DNA of 64,000 nucleotides from CAMAVH01 sp964628235. Lineage in GTDB: Bacteria; Pseudomonadota; Alphaproteobacteria; SMXQ01. The stretch lies in contig CAZVLU010000004.1 in assembly GCA_964628235.1 (NCBI GenBank), positions 50,517 through 114,516 on the forward strand, read 5' to 3'. The notes under the pieces were generated by a model, which ran no database searches, had not been told where the DNA came from, and saw only the letters and a list, made by a program, of their open reading frames with translations. Position numbers and translations under genes: made by a program. Below, one piece after another: positions 1 to 8,175 of the stretch (its first letter is position 1; every line of letters begins with the position of its first letter).

Positions 1-1163
1 CCGGCGGCAGCGACTTCATCGGCGGCTTCTCCAAGGCGTTCCTCTCGGGCGTCGACACCACCTCGGCCGGCGCGACCTTCACGGTCGGCGTCGCGATCCC
101 CGAGATCGTGTTCATCTGCTTCCAGATGACCTTCGCCATGATCACCCCGGCCCTGATCCTCGGCGCCTTCGCCGAGCGCATCAAGTTCTCGGCCGTCGTG
201 CTGTTCGTGCCGCTGTGGCTGACCTTCATCTACTTCCCGATGGCCCACATGGTTTGGTACTGGGCCGGTCCGGATATCATCGACGCCGCCGCCAAGACCC
301 TGGCCGCAGCGACCGACGAAGCATCCAAGGTCGCCGCTCAGGCCGCTCTCGATGAGGTTCTCGCCGACGCGGGCTTCCTCTTCAAGATGGGCGCCATCGA
401 CTTCGCCGGCGGCACCGTCGTGCACATCAACGCCGGCATCGCCGGCCTGGTCGGCGCGATCATCATCGGCAAGCGCACCGGCTTCGGCAAAGAGCCGATG
501 TCGCCGCACTCGCTGACCATGACCCTGATCGGCGCGTCGCTCCTGTGGGTGGGCTGGTTCGGCTTCAACGCCGGCTCCAACCTCGAGGCCAACGGCTTGG
601 CCACCCTCGCCATGCTCAACACCTTCGTCGCCAGCGCGGCGGCGGCGCTGGGCTGGATGATCATCGAGTGGATCGCCAAGGGCAAACCCAGCCTGCTCGG
701 CATCGTCTCCGGCGCCATCGCCGGCCTCGTCGCCGTCACGCCGGCTTGCGGCTTCGTCGGCCCGATGGGCGCGATCGTGCTCGGCTTCATCGCCGGCATC
801 GTCTGCTTCATCTTCTGCTCGGCGGTGAAGAACGCGCTCGGCTACGACGACTCGCTCGACGTCTTCGGCGTCCACGCGATCGGCGGCATCATCGGCGCCA
901 TCGGCACCGGCATCCTAGTCAACCCGGATCTCGGCGGCGGCGGCGTCTACGACTACGTGGCCGGCGGGGTCGGCGCTTACGACCTCTCGACGCAGGTCAT
1001 GGCGCAGATCAAGGCGGTGCTCGTCACCATCGTCTGGTCGGGCGTCGGTTCGGCGATCCTCTTCAAGGTCGTCGACATCCTGATCGGCTTGCGCGTCGCG
1101 CCGGAGGCCGAACGCGAAGGCCTCGACGTCGTCTCGCACGGCGAACGCGCCTACCACATGTAA
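1..1163 (+). CDS. amt: Ammonium transporter Amt, 5' end missing
   Basis: Inner-membrane channel that conducts ammonium/ammonia for nitrogen assimilation. The reading frame is open from base 3, so the gene enters from the left edge; the GTG at 108 is an internal valine and not the start. Visible Amt hallmarks are FQMTFAMITPALILGAFAER, the first pore histidine in GTVVHINAG, the second in FGVHAIGGIIGAIGTG, and the family C-terminus GLRVAPEAEREGLDVVSHGE, which is the cytoplasmic tail that contacts PII protein. In this class a glnK/glnB gene usually lies just upstream, outside the window. A strong hairpin terminator follows 60 bases after the stop. Identification is secure; only the N-terminal signal region is unseen. 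Confidence 0.97.
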   Translation, partial: GGSDFIGGFSKAFLSGVDTTSAGATFTVGVAIPEIVFICFQMTFAMITPALILGAFAERIKFSAVVLFVPLWLTFIYFPMAHMVWYWAGPDIIDAAAKTLAAATDEASKVAAQAALDEVLADAGFLFKMGAIDFAGGTVVHINAGIAGLVGAIIIGKRTGFGKEPMSPHSLTMTLIGASLLWVGWFGFNAGSNLEANGLATLAMLNTFVASAAAALGWMIIEWIAKGKPSLLGIVSGAIAGLVAVTPACGFVGPMGAIVLGFIAGIVCFIFCSAVKNALGYDDSLDVFGVHAIGGIIGAIGTGILVNPDLGGGGVYDYVAGGVGAYDLSTQVMAQIKAVLVTIVWSGVGSAILFKVVDILIGLRVAPEAEREGLDVVSHGERAYHM

Positions 1164-1225
1164 GGCACGCTCCCCATCCCCTGGTTCGCCGGGGGATGGT
1201 TGGAGATTTCGGTCTCCTGCCATAG

Positions 1226-1263
1226 AAAATGCCCGGACGGCGCAAGCCCTCCGGGCATTTTTA
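1226..1263. terminator. Rho-independent terminator between convergent genes
   Basis: Inverted repeat AATGCCCGGA / TCCGGGCATT with a 12-base loop, A-rich on the left and T-rich on the right, so it can act in both directions. It separates the ammonium transporter (+) from the small secreted protein gene at 1290-1565 (-). Confidence 0.85.
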
Positions 1264-1289
1264 TTGCGGGCAATCGAACGTCGTAAAAC

Positions 1290-1565
1290 TTACTTGTCTT
1301 CCGCCAAGCTGGTGCCGTCCGGTCGCGTCGTCGCCGGCACTTCCTTCACGGTGACGCTGCCCGGCTGATAGACCACGACGGGCGCCAGCTGCGGCGCGAC
1401 GACGACAGGAGCGACGACAGTCGGAGCCGGCGTCACGACCATGGGCGCCGGGGCGACAACCGTCGGCGCCGGCTGAACGATGATCTGCTGCTGCGCGAAC
1501 GCCGCGCCGGAAAAGCCGCAGAGAGCGACAGTGACGGCGCAAAGCAACTGATTTGAACTGGGCAT
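1290..1565 (-). CDS. Small secreted valine/proline-rich protein
   Basis: A 91-residue protein of unknown function. Residues 1-24 form a clear Sec signal peptide ending in GAAFAQ. The mature part is a low-complexity tract built from repeats of the type APTVVAP / APMVVTP / APTVVAP, followed by a short polar tail. The start is well supported by GGAAAGGA five bases upstream of the ATG. It is the downstream member of a pair with 1671-1970, whose signal peptide is similar (ATVALC-F core in both), so they are probably diverged paralogues. The composition suggests a periplasmic or envelope-associated linker-like protein. No known domain is recognised. Confidence 0.6.
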   Translation of the reverse strand: MPSSNQLLCAVTVALCGFSGAAFAQQQIIVQPAPTVVAPAPMVVTPAPTVVAPVVVAPQLAPVVVYQPGSVTVKEVPATTRPDGTSLAEDK

Positions 1566-1670
1566 GACATTCCTTTCCGCTGCTCGATCTTATGCGTTGA
1601 AAACGCCGGGCCTTCCGCGCCGGTTCCGTGATTATTTTCGGCTTTCCGGCGGAACCTCGGCCTAAAGGCT

Positions 1671-1970
1671 TTAGGGCGTGCCGATCGGCAGTAGCGGCGC
1701 GATGAGCGGCGGTTCGTCGGGCGAGGCATTGGGCAGTCGCGGCGTGCGCGGGCTCCATGGCGTCTCGGCATCGAGCAGCGGCGAGGTTTCGTCGCGGCGC
1801 GGATCCCCGGCGCGCGCCGAGTCCGGCGTGGGCCCGCTGATCGTCGGGCTCGGAGTCACCGCGTTGGGCAGGGGGTCCGGCGCGGGATTGACGGTTTGCG
1901 CAGAGGCGGCGGCGACAAACCAGCATAGGGCGACGGTCGCCCCGACCAGCAGAGATTTTGCGGCGAACAT
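1671..1970 (-). CDS. Small secreted proline-rich protein
   Basis: A 99-residue protein with a signal peptide (residues about 1-24, hydrophobic core LLVGATVALCWFVAAA, probable cleavage after ASA) followed by a proline-, aspartate- and serine-rich mature region without recognisable fold. A strong ribosome-binding site (GGGAGGA) precedes the ATG at 1970. It lies divergent to the aminotransferase at 2090 and upstream of its probable paralogue at 1290-1565. Function is unknown. The signal peptide and good initiation site argue that it is a real gene despite low complexity. Confidence 0.6.
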   Translation of the reverse strand: MFAAKSLLVGATVALCWFVAAASAQTVNPAPDPLPNAVTPSPTISGPTPDSARAGDPRRDETSPLLDAETPWSPRTPRLPNASPDEPPLIAPLLPIGTP

Positions 1971-2089
1971 GGCAGTCCTCCCGCGTCGCGACGACGCTGT
2001 CAGTCAATGATCCCTGTAAACGCGGCGCAACGCCCATGAGTTCCTTGCGCCGCTTGTCGGGCGCTGGGGGCCCGCCTAGGATCGACGCC

Positions 2090-3307
2090 ATGCTCAATCC
2101 CCGCCTCGACGACCTGCCGGGCTATCCTTTCGCGCGCCTGCGCAAGCTGCTCGATGGCGTTCAGCCCGCCGCAAATATATCCCCGACCGTCATGTCGATC
2201 GGCGAGCCGCAACATGCGCCGCCCGCCATCGTCGCCGAGGTGCTGGCCAACAGCGCCGAGGGCTGGGGCAAATATCCGCTGCTGCGCGGCACGCCCGAAT
2301 TTCGCCGCGCGGTCGTAGGCTGGCTGACGCGCCGCTTTTCCTTGCCGCAAGGCTTCATCGCGGCGGACGAGAACATCCTGCCGGTCGCCGGCACGCGCGA
2401 AGCGATCTACATGTTCGCATCCGTGGCGGTAGCACGACGCGATGACGGCCCCCGCCCTTTGGTGCTGGTGCCTAACCCGCTCTATCACGTCTATGCCGGC
2501 GCGGCGCAGATGGCCGGGGCCGATCCGGTTTTCGTGCCGGCGGCGCGCGACAGCGGCTTTCTGCCCGACTATCTCGCCTTGCCCGACGACGTGTGGACGC
2601 GCACGGCGCTGGTCTATCTCTGCGCCCCGGCCAATCCGCAAGGCGTGTTGGCGAGCAAAGACTATCTCGCGGCGCTGCTCGCCAAAGCGGTGGCGCATGA
2701 CGCCATCCTCGCCGTCGACGAATGCTATTCGGAAATCTACGACGCGGAAAAACCGGTCGGCGCGCTCGCAGCTTGCGCCGGTTTAGGGCCTGGGGCGGCG
2801 CGCGGGCTCGATCATCTCGTCGTCTTCAATTCGCTATCCAAACGCTCGGCCAGCCCGGGCCTGCGCTCCGGCTTCATCGCCGGCGGCCGTCGTTTGATCG
2901 CCGCCTTTGCCAAACTGCGCGACTTCGCCTCGAGCGCCACACCTTTGCCAATTATCGCTGCTGCCACGGAGCTATGGCGCGACGAGGCCCATGTCGATGC
3001 CGGCCGCGCCCGCTATCGCGCCAAGTTCGATCTCGCCGAAGCGGCGCTATCGCCGCGTTTCGGCGCCGTGCGCCCGGCCGGCGGATTCTTTTTGTGGCTG
3101 GATATGAAACGGGCCGGGCTCGGCGGCGGCGAGGCGGCCGCGCGCAAATTGTGGCAACGCGCCGCCATCCGAGCGCTTCCCGGCGCCTACCTCTGCCCGG
3201 AAAGCAACATCGGCCCTGGCGCGGACTATCTGCGCGTCGCCCTGGTGCATGACGAAACCCTGCTCGCCGAAGCCCTGCCGCGCTTCGCCGCAGCCTTATC
3301 CGACTAG
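2090..3307 (+). CDS. dapC: DapC-type N-succinyldiaminopimelate aminotransferase
   Basis: Class I/II PLP-dependent aminotransferase of 405 residues, most like the proteobacterial DapC group, which makes N-succinyl-LL-2,6-diaminopimelate for lysine and peptidoglycan synthesis. The N-terminus NPRLDDLPGYPFARLRKLL is typical of that group. The PLP lysine is K251 in NSLSKRSASPGLRSGF; the DECYSEIY segment carries the PLP-ring aspartate and tyrosine. The ATG at 2090 is preferred over upstream in-frame codons because TAGGA lies about eight bases ahead and the family N-terminus starts here. The usual DapC partner dapD is not adjacent, so a neighbouring class I specificity cannot be excluded. Confidence 0.8.
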   Translation: MLNPRLDDLPGYPFARLRKLLDGVQPAANISPTVMSIGEPQHAPPAIVAEVLANSAEGWGKYPLLRGTPEFRRAVVGWLTRRFSLPQGFIAADENILPVAGTREAIYMFASVAVARRDDGPRPLVLVPNPLYHVYAGAAQMAGADPVFVPAARDSGFLPDYLALPDDVWTRTALVYLCAPANPQGVLASKDYLAALLAKAVAHDAILAVDECYSEIYDAEKPVGALAACAGLGPGAARGLDHLVVFNSLSKRSASPGLRSGFIAGGRRLIAAFAKLRDFASSATPLPIIAAATELWRDEAHVDAGRARYRAKFDLAEAALSPRFGAVRPAGGFFLWLDMKRAGLGGGEAAARKLWQRAAIRALPGAYLCPESNIGPGADYLRVALVHDETLLAEALPRFAAALSD

Positions 3308-3323
3308 ACTCGCGTTTGCCAAA

Positions 3324-3359
3324 CTCCCTCCCCCTTGCGGGGAGGGCTGGGGAGGGGGT
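3324..3359. repeat. GC-rich palindromic repeat, left copy
   Basis: CCCTCCCCC and GGGGAGGG segments form a hairpin followed by a further G-rich block, 17 bases after dapC. A matching hairpin lies at 3525-3547. Paired copies of this type are common between genes in alphaproteobacteria. It may also attenuate read-through from dapC. Confidence 0.5.
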
Positions 3360-3436
3360 GATGCGCGCAGCGCAATCGATCTCACCTGGCGCAGGGCAGC
3401 GTGCGCAGGCTGTCCGCGTCTTTCGCTTTCGTGGGG

Positions 3437-3521
3437 CCCCCCCCCCCCCCCCCCCCACCCCCGCGGGGGCAGAGACACGGCGGGCCCGCGGGGCCCGGCG
3501 GGGCCGAAACCNNNNNNNNNN
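3437..3521. other. Poly-C run and assembly gap
   Basis: A run of 20 C (3437-3456) is followed by very G/C-rich low-complexity sequence and then ten N (3512-3521). The N run is a scaffold gap of unknown true length, and the flanking sequence looks like a low-quality read end. Sequence from about 3430 to 3521 should not be interpreted biologically. Apart from the repeat hairpins on either side, the 326-base dapC-ftsK spacer holds no gene. Confidence 0.85.
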
Positions 3522-3524
3522 CAA

Positions 3525-3547
3525 CCCTCCCCCATCAAGGGGGAGGG
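3525..3547. repeat. GC-rich palindromic repeat, right copy
   Basis: Perfect 9-bp hairpin CCCTCCCCC-ATCAA-GGGGGAGGG directly after the assembly gap, partner of the copy at 3324-3359. The pair spans the gap, which suggests that the repeat structure broke the assembly. Confidence 0.55.
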
Positions 3548-3633
3548 CAATCGACCGTGCTGCCCGGCGTGACCGGCCGGGACATAACGCGAACATGGTT
3601 GCGCGACTCGTCTTGGCGTAGAATAAGAACGCC

Positions 3634-6096
3634 ATGGCACGCACCTCCGTCGATACGGGCAAGTCCCCGTTCCTGCCGCCCGAAGCGAGCGCCTTCTTGC
3701 GTCGCCGCTTGACCGAGGGGTTCGGCATCCTGTTGCTCCTCGTCGGCGCAGCGCTGCTTTTCGCCCTGTTCAGCTACGACCCCCGTGACCCCTCGGGCAA
3801 TGTCGCCGCCACCGGCGCGGCAACGAACAATTGGCTCGGCCCGATCGGCGCTTGGTCCGCCGACTTCCTGCTGCAGAATTTCGGCGTCGCCGGCGCGGTG
3901 ATCGCGTTGGCCTGCGTCGCCTGGGGCTGGCGTATCGTCGCCAAGCGCGGCATCGCGCCGATTTGGCTGCGCATCTTGCTACTGATCGCCGCCATTCTCC
4001 TGATCGGCGCGGCCTGCGACGGCTTGGAGCGCATCGAGCTGGCGGCCAGCGGCGGCGGCTGGCGGCTCGGCGGTTGGGTCGGCGCCTCGATCTTCGCCCA
4101 TCTCTATGCTCTGGGCAATTTGATCGGCATCGCCGACATCGGCGCGGTCGTGCTGGCGACCGGCGCTGGCATGTTCGGCCTGCTGGCGCTGATCGGCGCG
4201 CTCGGCTTCTCCTTCGCCGAATGGCGCAAGGCCGGCGGCGGCGCCGCCTGGGCGCTCGGCACCAGCGCCCGCGGCGGCATCGAAGGCGCCACGATCGCGG
4301 CGCGCACGACCAGCGATCTCGTCGCCAAGGCCAAGCGCCGCTTCACCAAGCGGCCGCGCGTCGAGCCGCGCTTCGCCGGCGAACTCCCCGACGATGATCC
4401 CAACGAAGCGCCGCTCATCGCCCTGCCCGATCCGGACGAGGATGACGATCTCGAGATCGACGCGAAGCCGGCGAAGAAACCGGCCCCGAAGAAGTCGCAA
4501 GACGAGCCGCTGATCGAAGCGCCGCAGAAGAAAGCGGCGCCGAGCAAGCGTGCCGCCAATCGCCAGGCGATTCTCGACCTCGTCGCCGAGGGCGAATATC
4601 AGCTGCCGCCGCTCGACTTGTTGAAGATGCCGCCCGAATCCAAGGTCGATCCCTCGATCAACAAGGACTCGCTCGAGCAGAACGCCAAGATGCTGAAATC
4701 CGTGCTCGAAGATTTCGGCGTGAAGGGCGAAATCCTCAAAGTGCGGCCCGGACCCGTTGTCACGCTCTACGAGCTCGAACCAGCCCCCGGCATCAAAGCC
4801 TCGCGCGTCATCGGCCTCGCCGACGATATCGCCCGCAACATGAGCGCGGTGTCGGCGCGCATCGCCGTGGTGCCCGGACGCAATGTCATCGGCATCGAAC
4901 TGCCGAACGCCATCCGCGAGACGGTCTATTTGCGCGAACTGCTCTCGACCGCCGAATACGAGAGCACCGCCTCGAAGCTCACCCTGGTGCTCGGCAAGGA
5001 CATCGGCGGCGCGCCGGTGATGGCGGCGCTCGACCGCATGCCGCATCTGCTGATCGCCGGCACCACCGGCTCGGGCAAGTCGGTCGCCATCAACACGATG
5101 ATCCTGTCGCTGCTCTATCGTCTATCGCCCGACGAATGCCGCTTCATCATGATCGATCCCAAGATGCTCGAACTGTCGGTCTATGACGGCATCCCGCATC
5201 TGCTCGCCCCCGTCGTCACCGAGCCGGGCAAGGCCGTCGTCGCCCTGCGCTGGACGGTGAAGGAGATGGAGAACCGTTACCGCGCCATGTCGCAGCTCGG
5301 CGTGCGCAACATCGCCGGCTACAACCAGCGCCTCGGCGAAGCCTCCAAGCGCGGCGAGAATTTGATGCGCACGGTGCAGACCGGCTTCGAGAAGGAGACC
5401 GGCAAGCCGATCTTCGAGGAACAGCCGCTCGATTTGAAGCCGCTGCCCTACATCGTCGTCGTCGTCGACGAAATGGCCGACCTCATGCTGGTCGCCGGCA
5501 AGGATGTCGAATCCTCGGTGCAGCGCCTGAGCCAGATGGCGCGCGCCGCCGGCATCCACCTGATGATGGCGACGCAGCGCCCGTCGGTCGACGTCATCAC
5601 CGGCACCATCAAGGCGAACTTCCCGACGCGCTGCAGCTTCCAGGTCACCTCGAAGATCGACAGCCGCACCATCCTCGGCGAATCCGGCGCCGAGCAACTG
5701 CTCGGCCAGGGCGACATGCTTTACATGGCCGGCGGCGGACGCATCTCGCGCGTCCACGGCCCCTTCGTCTCCGACGACGAAGTGAACAAGGTCATCAAGG
5801 CGCTCAAGGATCAGGGCACGCCCGACTATCTCGAAGCCGTCACCGAAGAGGACGAGACGGCGAACATGCCCGGCATGGGCGGCGAGGGCTCGGGCGACGA
5901 TCTCTACGATCAAGCCGTGCAACTGGTCTGCCGCGAGCGCAAGGCCTCGACCAGCTTCGTGCAGCGCCATCTGCAGATCGGCTACAACCGCGCCGCCCGC
6001 ATCATCGAGCGCATGGAGGCCGAGGGCGTCGTCAGCCAGGCCAACCATGTCGGCAAACGCGAAGTCCTGGCGCGGAATTTCGAGGAACGCACGTAA
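3634..6096 (+). CDS. ftsK: DNA translocase FtsK
   Basis: Septal ATP-driven double-stranded DNA pump that clears chromosome ends at division and activates XerCD at dif. The 820-residue protein has four N-terminal membrane segments (about 28-48, 78-98, 110-128 and 152-195), a short charged linker (about 215-305), the RecA-like motor with Walker A GTTGSGKS at 476-483 and Walker B VVVVDEMADLM around 608-616, and the winged-helix gamma domain at about 755-812 that reads KOPS. The linker is much shorter than in E. coli FtsK, as is usual in alphaproteobacteria. Start ATG at 3634; no strong Shine-Dalgarno is visible. It is followed by lolA, a conserved pairing. Confidence 0.97.
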   Translation: MARTSVDTGKSPFLPPEASAFLRRRLTEGFGILLLLVGAALLFALFSYDPRDPSGNVAATGAATNNWLGPIGAWSADFLLQNFGVAGAVIALACVAWGWRIVAKRGIAPIWLRILLLIAAILLIGAACDGLERIELAASGGGWRLGGWVGASIFAHLYALGNLIGIADIGAVVLATGAGMFGLLALIGALGFSFAEWRKAGGGAAWALGTSARGGIEGATIAARTTSDLVAKAKRRFTKRPRVEPRFAGELPDDDPNEAPLIALPDPDEDDDLEIDAKPAKKPAPKKSQDEPLIEAPQKKAAPSKRAANRQAILDLVAEGEYQLPPLDLLKMPPESKVDPSINKDSLEQNAKMLKSVLEDFGVKGEILKVRPGPVVTLYELEPAPGIKASRVIGLADDIARNMSAVSARIAVVPGRNVIGIELPNAIRETVYLRELLSTAEYESTASKLTLVLGKDIGGAPVMAALDRMPHLLIAGTTGSGKSVAINTMILSLLYRLSPDECRFIMIDPKMLELSVYDGIPHLLAPVVTEPGKAVVALRWTVKEMENRYRAMSQLGVRNIAGYNQRLGEASKRGENLMRTVQTGFEKETGKPIFEEQPLDLKPLPYIVVVVDEMADLMLVAGKDVESSVQRLSQMARAAGIHLMMATQRPSVDVITGTIKANFPTRCSFQVTSKIDSRTILGESGAEQLLGQGDMLYMAGGGRISRVHGPFVSDDEVNKVIKALKDQGTPDYLEAVTEEDETANMPGMGGEGSGDDLYDQAVQLVCRERKASTSFVQRHLQIGYNRAARIIERMEAEGVVSQANHVGKREVLARNFEERT

Positions 6097-6169
6097 GCTT
6101 TCGGCGTTTATTCCTAGCGCCGCGTCCGAGCGCTTATTTCCGCCATTTTTTCCGGGTTAAGTCGCCTCT

Positions 6170-6832
6170 ATGACCGAAACGACCTCCCTCTCCCGCCGCG
6201 CGCTGCTGATCGCCTTGCTGGCGAGCGCCGCCGCCTTCGCCTTACCCGCCCCCTTGGCCTTCGCGGCCAGAGCGGTGCCGGCGCCGTTGAACGACGCCCA
6301 GAAAGCCGATCTGGCACGCGTCGAAGCCTATATGAACGGCATCCGCACGTTGAAATCGGACTTCATGCAGGTGGCGCAAAATGGCGCGACGGCGCAAGGC
6401 GTCGTCGCCATTCAGCGGCCGGGCAATATGCGCATCGAATATGCGCCGCCGTCGCCCCATCTCATCGTCACCAGCGGCAGCTTCCTCGTCTATGTCGAGA
6501 AAGCCCTCAAGCAGTCGAGTTATATCCCGCTGACCTCGACCCTCGCCGGCTTTCTCGTGCGCGAGACTATCCGGCTGTCGGGCGACGTCACCGTCACCGC
6601 CTTCGAAAAAGACAAAGGCGCCATCCGCGTCACACTGGCGCAGAGCGACGACCGCGAGGCCGGCGCGCTCACCTTGGTGTTCAGCGACGCGCCGCTGCAA
6701 TTGCGCCAATGGAGCGTGATGGACAGCCAGGGCCAGACCACGCGCATCAGCCTGCTCGACCCGCAGTTCGGCGTACCGGTCGATCCCAAATTGTTCGGCT
6801 GGAGCCGCCCCAAGGACTGGCGCGAAGAATAG
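6170..6832 (+). CDS. lolA: Outer-membrane lipoprotein carrier protein LolA
   Basis: Periplasmic chaperone that takes lipoproteins from LolCDE at the inner membrane to the outer membrane. The 220-residue precursor has a signal peptide with a twin-arginine-like start (SRRALLI, residues 8-14) and probable cleavage near residue 33. The mature part shows LolA signatures: VEAYMNGIRTLKSDFMQV, GNMRIEYAPPSPHLIV, and the C-terminal strand pattern LRQWSVMDSQGQTTRISL. It lies 73 bases after ftsK in the same direction, the common ftsK-lolA arrangement. Whether export is Sec or Tat cannot be decided by eye. Confidence 0.92.
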   Translation: MTETTSLSRRALLIALLASAAAFALPAPLAFAARAVPAPLNDAQKADLARVEAYMNGIRTLKSDFMQVAQNGATAQGVVAIQRPGNMRIEYAPPSPHLIVTSGSFLVYVEKALKQSSYIPLTSTLAGFLVRETIRLSGDVTVTAFEKDKGAIRVTLAQSDDREAGALTLVFSDAPLQLRQWSVMDSQGQTTRISLLDPQFGVPVDPKLFGWSRPKDWREE

Positions 6833-6955
6833 GCTGACTCAAGCAGGCCTCGCGGCCCACAGGGCCGATCACGAATTCCTGAGCGCCTTGTTCAGGCTTC
6901 GTAGAGGCAAGCGTTTTCAATGATTTGCCGGAATTCCCCAGCCTCGGCCGGGACT

Positions 6956-6984
6956 CTTGATTGGCCGCAGAACCATCTTATCTG
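6956..6984 (+). promoter_or_regulatory. Putative promoter for a small RNA
   Basis: CTTGATT (6956-6962) followed after about 16 bases by TATCTG (6979-6984). The CTTGA core with ACCATCTTA downstream also resembles a heat-shock (RpoH-type) promoter. Assigned because an unexplained series of hairpins begins immediately downstream. Confidence 0.35.
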
Positions 6985-7097
6985 AGACTCAACGCGAGGC
7001 GTTCTGCCTTGCCCCGGAAATGTTTCCCCTGACATTTCCGCCGGCTCCTCGGAGCCCTGAACGCCCGGCGGATCCCCCTCCCGCCGGGCGTTCTCAT
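6985..7097 (+). ncRNA. Candidate small RNA with four hairpins and C-rich loops
   Basis: This stretch between lolA and the outer-membrane gene holds four consecutive hairpins: AACGC-gag-GCGTT, GGAAATG-tttcccctga-CATTTCC, GGCTC-ctc-GGAGCC, and a final 13-bp perfect stem (7059-7071/7081-7093) followed by TCTCATTTT. Two loops are C-rich (TTTCCCCTGA and ATCCCCCTC), so they could pair with Shine-Dalgarno sequences. Predicted length is about 105-110 nt. Promoter-like hexamers lie just upstream. The architecture resembles alphaproteobacterial sRNAs with anti-Shine-Dalgarno loops (alpha-r14 / CcsR type), but family membership is inference. No protein-coding explanation fits. Confidence 0.45.
7059..7097 (+). 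terminator. Strong hairpin, probable terminator
   Basis: Perfect 13-bp stem GAACGCCCGGCGG / CCGCCGGGCGTTC with a nine-base loop. The T-rich tail is on the + side, so it best fits the end of the candidate small RNA or lolA transcript. It also lies seven bases beyond the stop of the minus-strand gene at 7100. Confidence 0.65.
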
Positions 7098-7099
7098 TT

Positions 7100-8005
7100 T
7101 CAGAACTTGTAGCTGAGGCCGAGCGAGACGCTGTCGTAGTCGTAGCTCTCGTTCATCAGATAGATGCTGGCGTTGAGGACCAGGCTCGTCTGCTCGGTGA
7201 GCCGGTAGATCAAGCCGAGCGACGGGCGCAGCCAATCTTCGTCGAGGCCGCGGCCGGCGAGGAATGGCTTGTGGTCCATGATGTGATGCAGCGCCAGCCC
7301 CGCCGTGCCGTCGAGCCGCGCCGTGATCGGATGCAGCGCGGCGAAGGCGAGCGAGGCGCTGCGCGCGTTGGCCTTCTGCTCGGCCGGCGCGCCGTCGGCG
7401 AAGGATTGCCGCGCCTCGTCGTAGGCATAGACGCCGGTCAGCGTGAATTTCCAATCGCCGGCGGGATAGAGCGCCGTGGCGAAGAAGCTGGTGCTGACGA
7501 GCGTGCCGCTCGATTGATCCTTCGGCGCCCCGACGCCGAACTGATAGACGCCGTCGAGACTGCTGCGGCCGATCGAGGCGCCGACGGCGAGAAAGGGCAG
7601 CAGCATGATGCCGCCGGTCGCCCGCAGGCCCAATTCGTCGACCTCGCCGTTGATCGCGTTGCCGCGGTTGCGCAAATCGAGCCGCTGATCGGAATAGGTC
7701 AGGTCGATGCCGGCGAAGCCGCGGGCGCCGACGCGCGCGTTCAGTCCGGCCGTCGCGTAGTTCAAGGCGCGGGTCTCGGGCTGCGAAGCGAGCTTCGATT
7801 CCAGGTCGCCATATTGATAGCCGAGATTGCCGCGCCAGCCATGCAGCAGCTCCGGCGTGTCGCTCGGCCGCGCCATTTCGAGCAGCAGCAGCGCGTCTTT
7901 GGCCGGCGGATACATGTTGGGCTTGAGCAGCTGCGCCCAGGCGGCATCGCTGGCGAGCAATGCCGGCGCCATCCACAGCGCCATCCGCCAAGACAAGAGC
8001 TGCAT
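7100..8005 (-). CDS. Outer-membrane beta-barrel protein, function unknown
   Basis: A 301-residue precursor. The start at 8005 is chosen because GGGGGAT lies just upstream and it begins a good signal peptide (residues about 1-24, ending DAAWA) with basic residues before the hydrophobic core. The mature part alternates polar and hydrophobic residues in strand-length stretches with short turns, and ends SLGLSYKF; a terminal phenylalanine in this context is the BamA recognition signature of outer-membrane barrels. No transport or enzyme motif is seen. It is monocistronic, flanked by the sRNA/terminator region and a GST gene read in the same direction. Confidence 0.7.
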   Translation of the reverse strand: MQLLSWRMALWMAPALLASDAAWAQLLKPNMYPPAKDALLLLEMARPSDTPELLHGWRGNLGYQYGDLESKLASQPETRALNYATAGLNARVGARGFAGIDLTYSDQRLDLRNRGNAINGEVDELGLRATGGIMLLPFLAVGASIGRSSLDGVYQFGVGAPKDQSSGTLVSTSFFATALYPAGDWKFTLTGVYAYDEARQSFADGAPAEQKANARSASLAFAALHPITARLDGTAGLALHHIMDHKPFLAGRGLDEDWLRPSLGLIYRLTEQTSLVLNASIYLMNESYDYDSVSLGLSYKF

Positions 8006-8175
8006 GGATCCCCCGTTCGATTGTCCGCCGCGTTTATCGCGACATTTTGTCGCCGCGACAACGCTTTGAGACAAATCAAAAGAGGGGGATCGAAAGTGAG
8101 GGCCGAACGAAAACGCGACTTAAAACGAATTCGCGGAAGCAGGAGGACGAATCTTCGTGCCGCCCGGCTCCAGAC

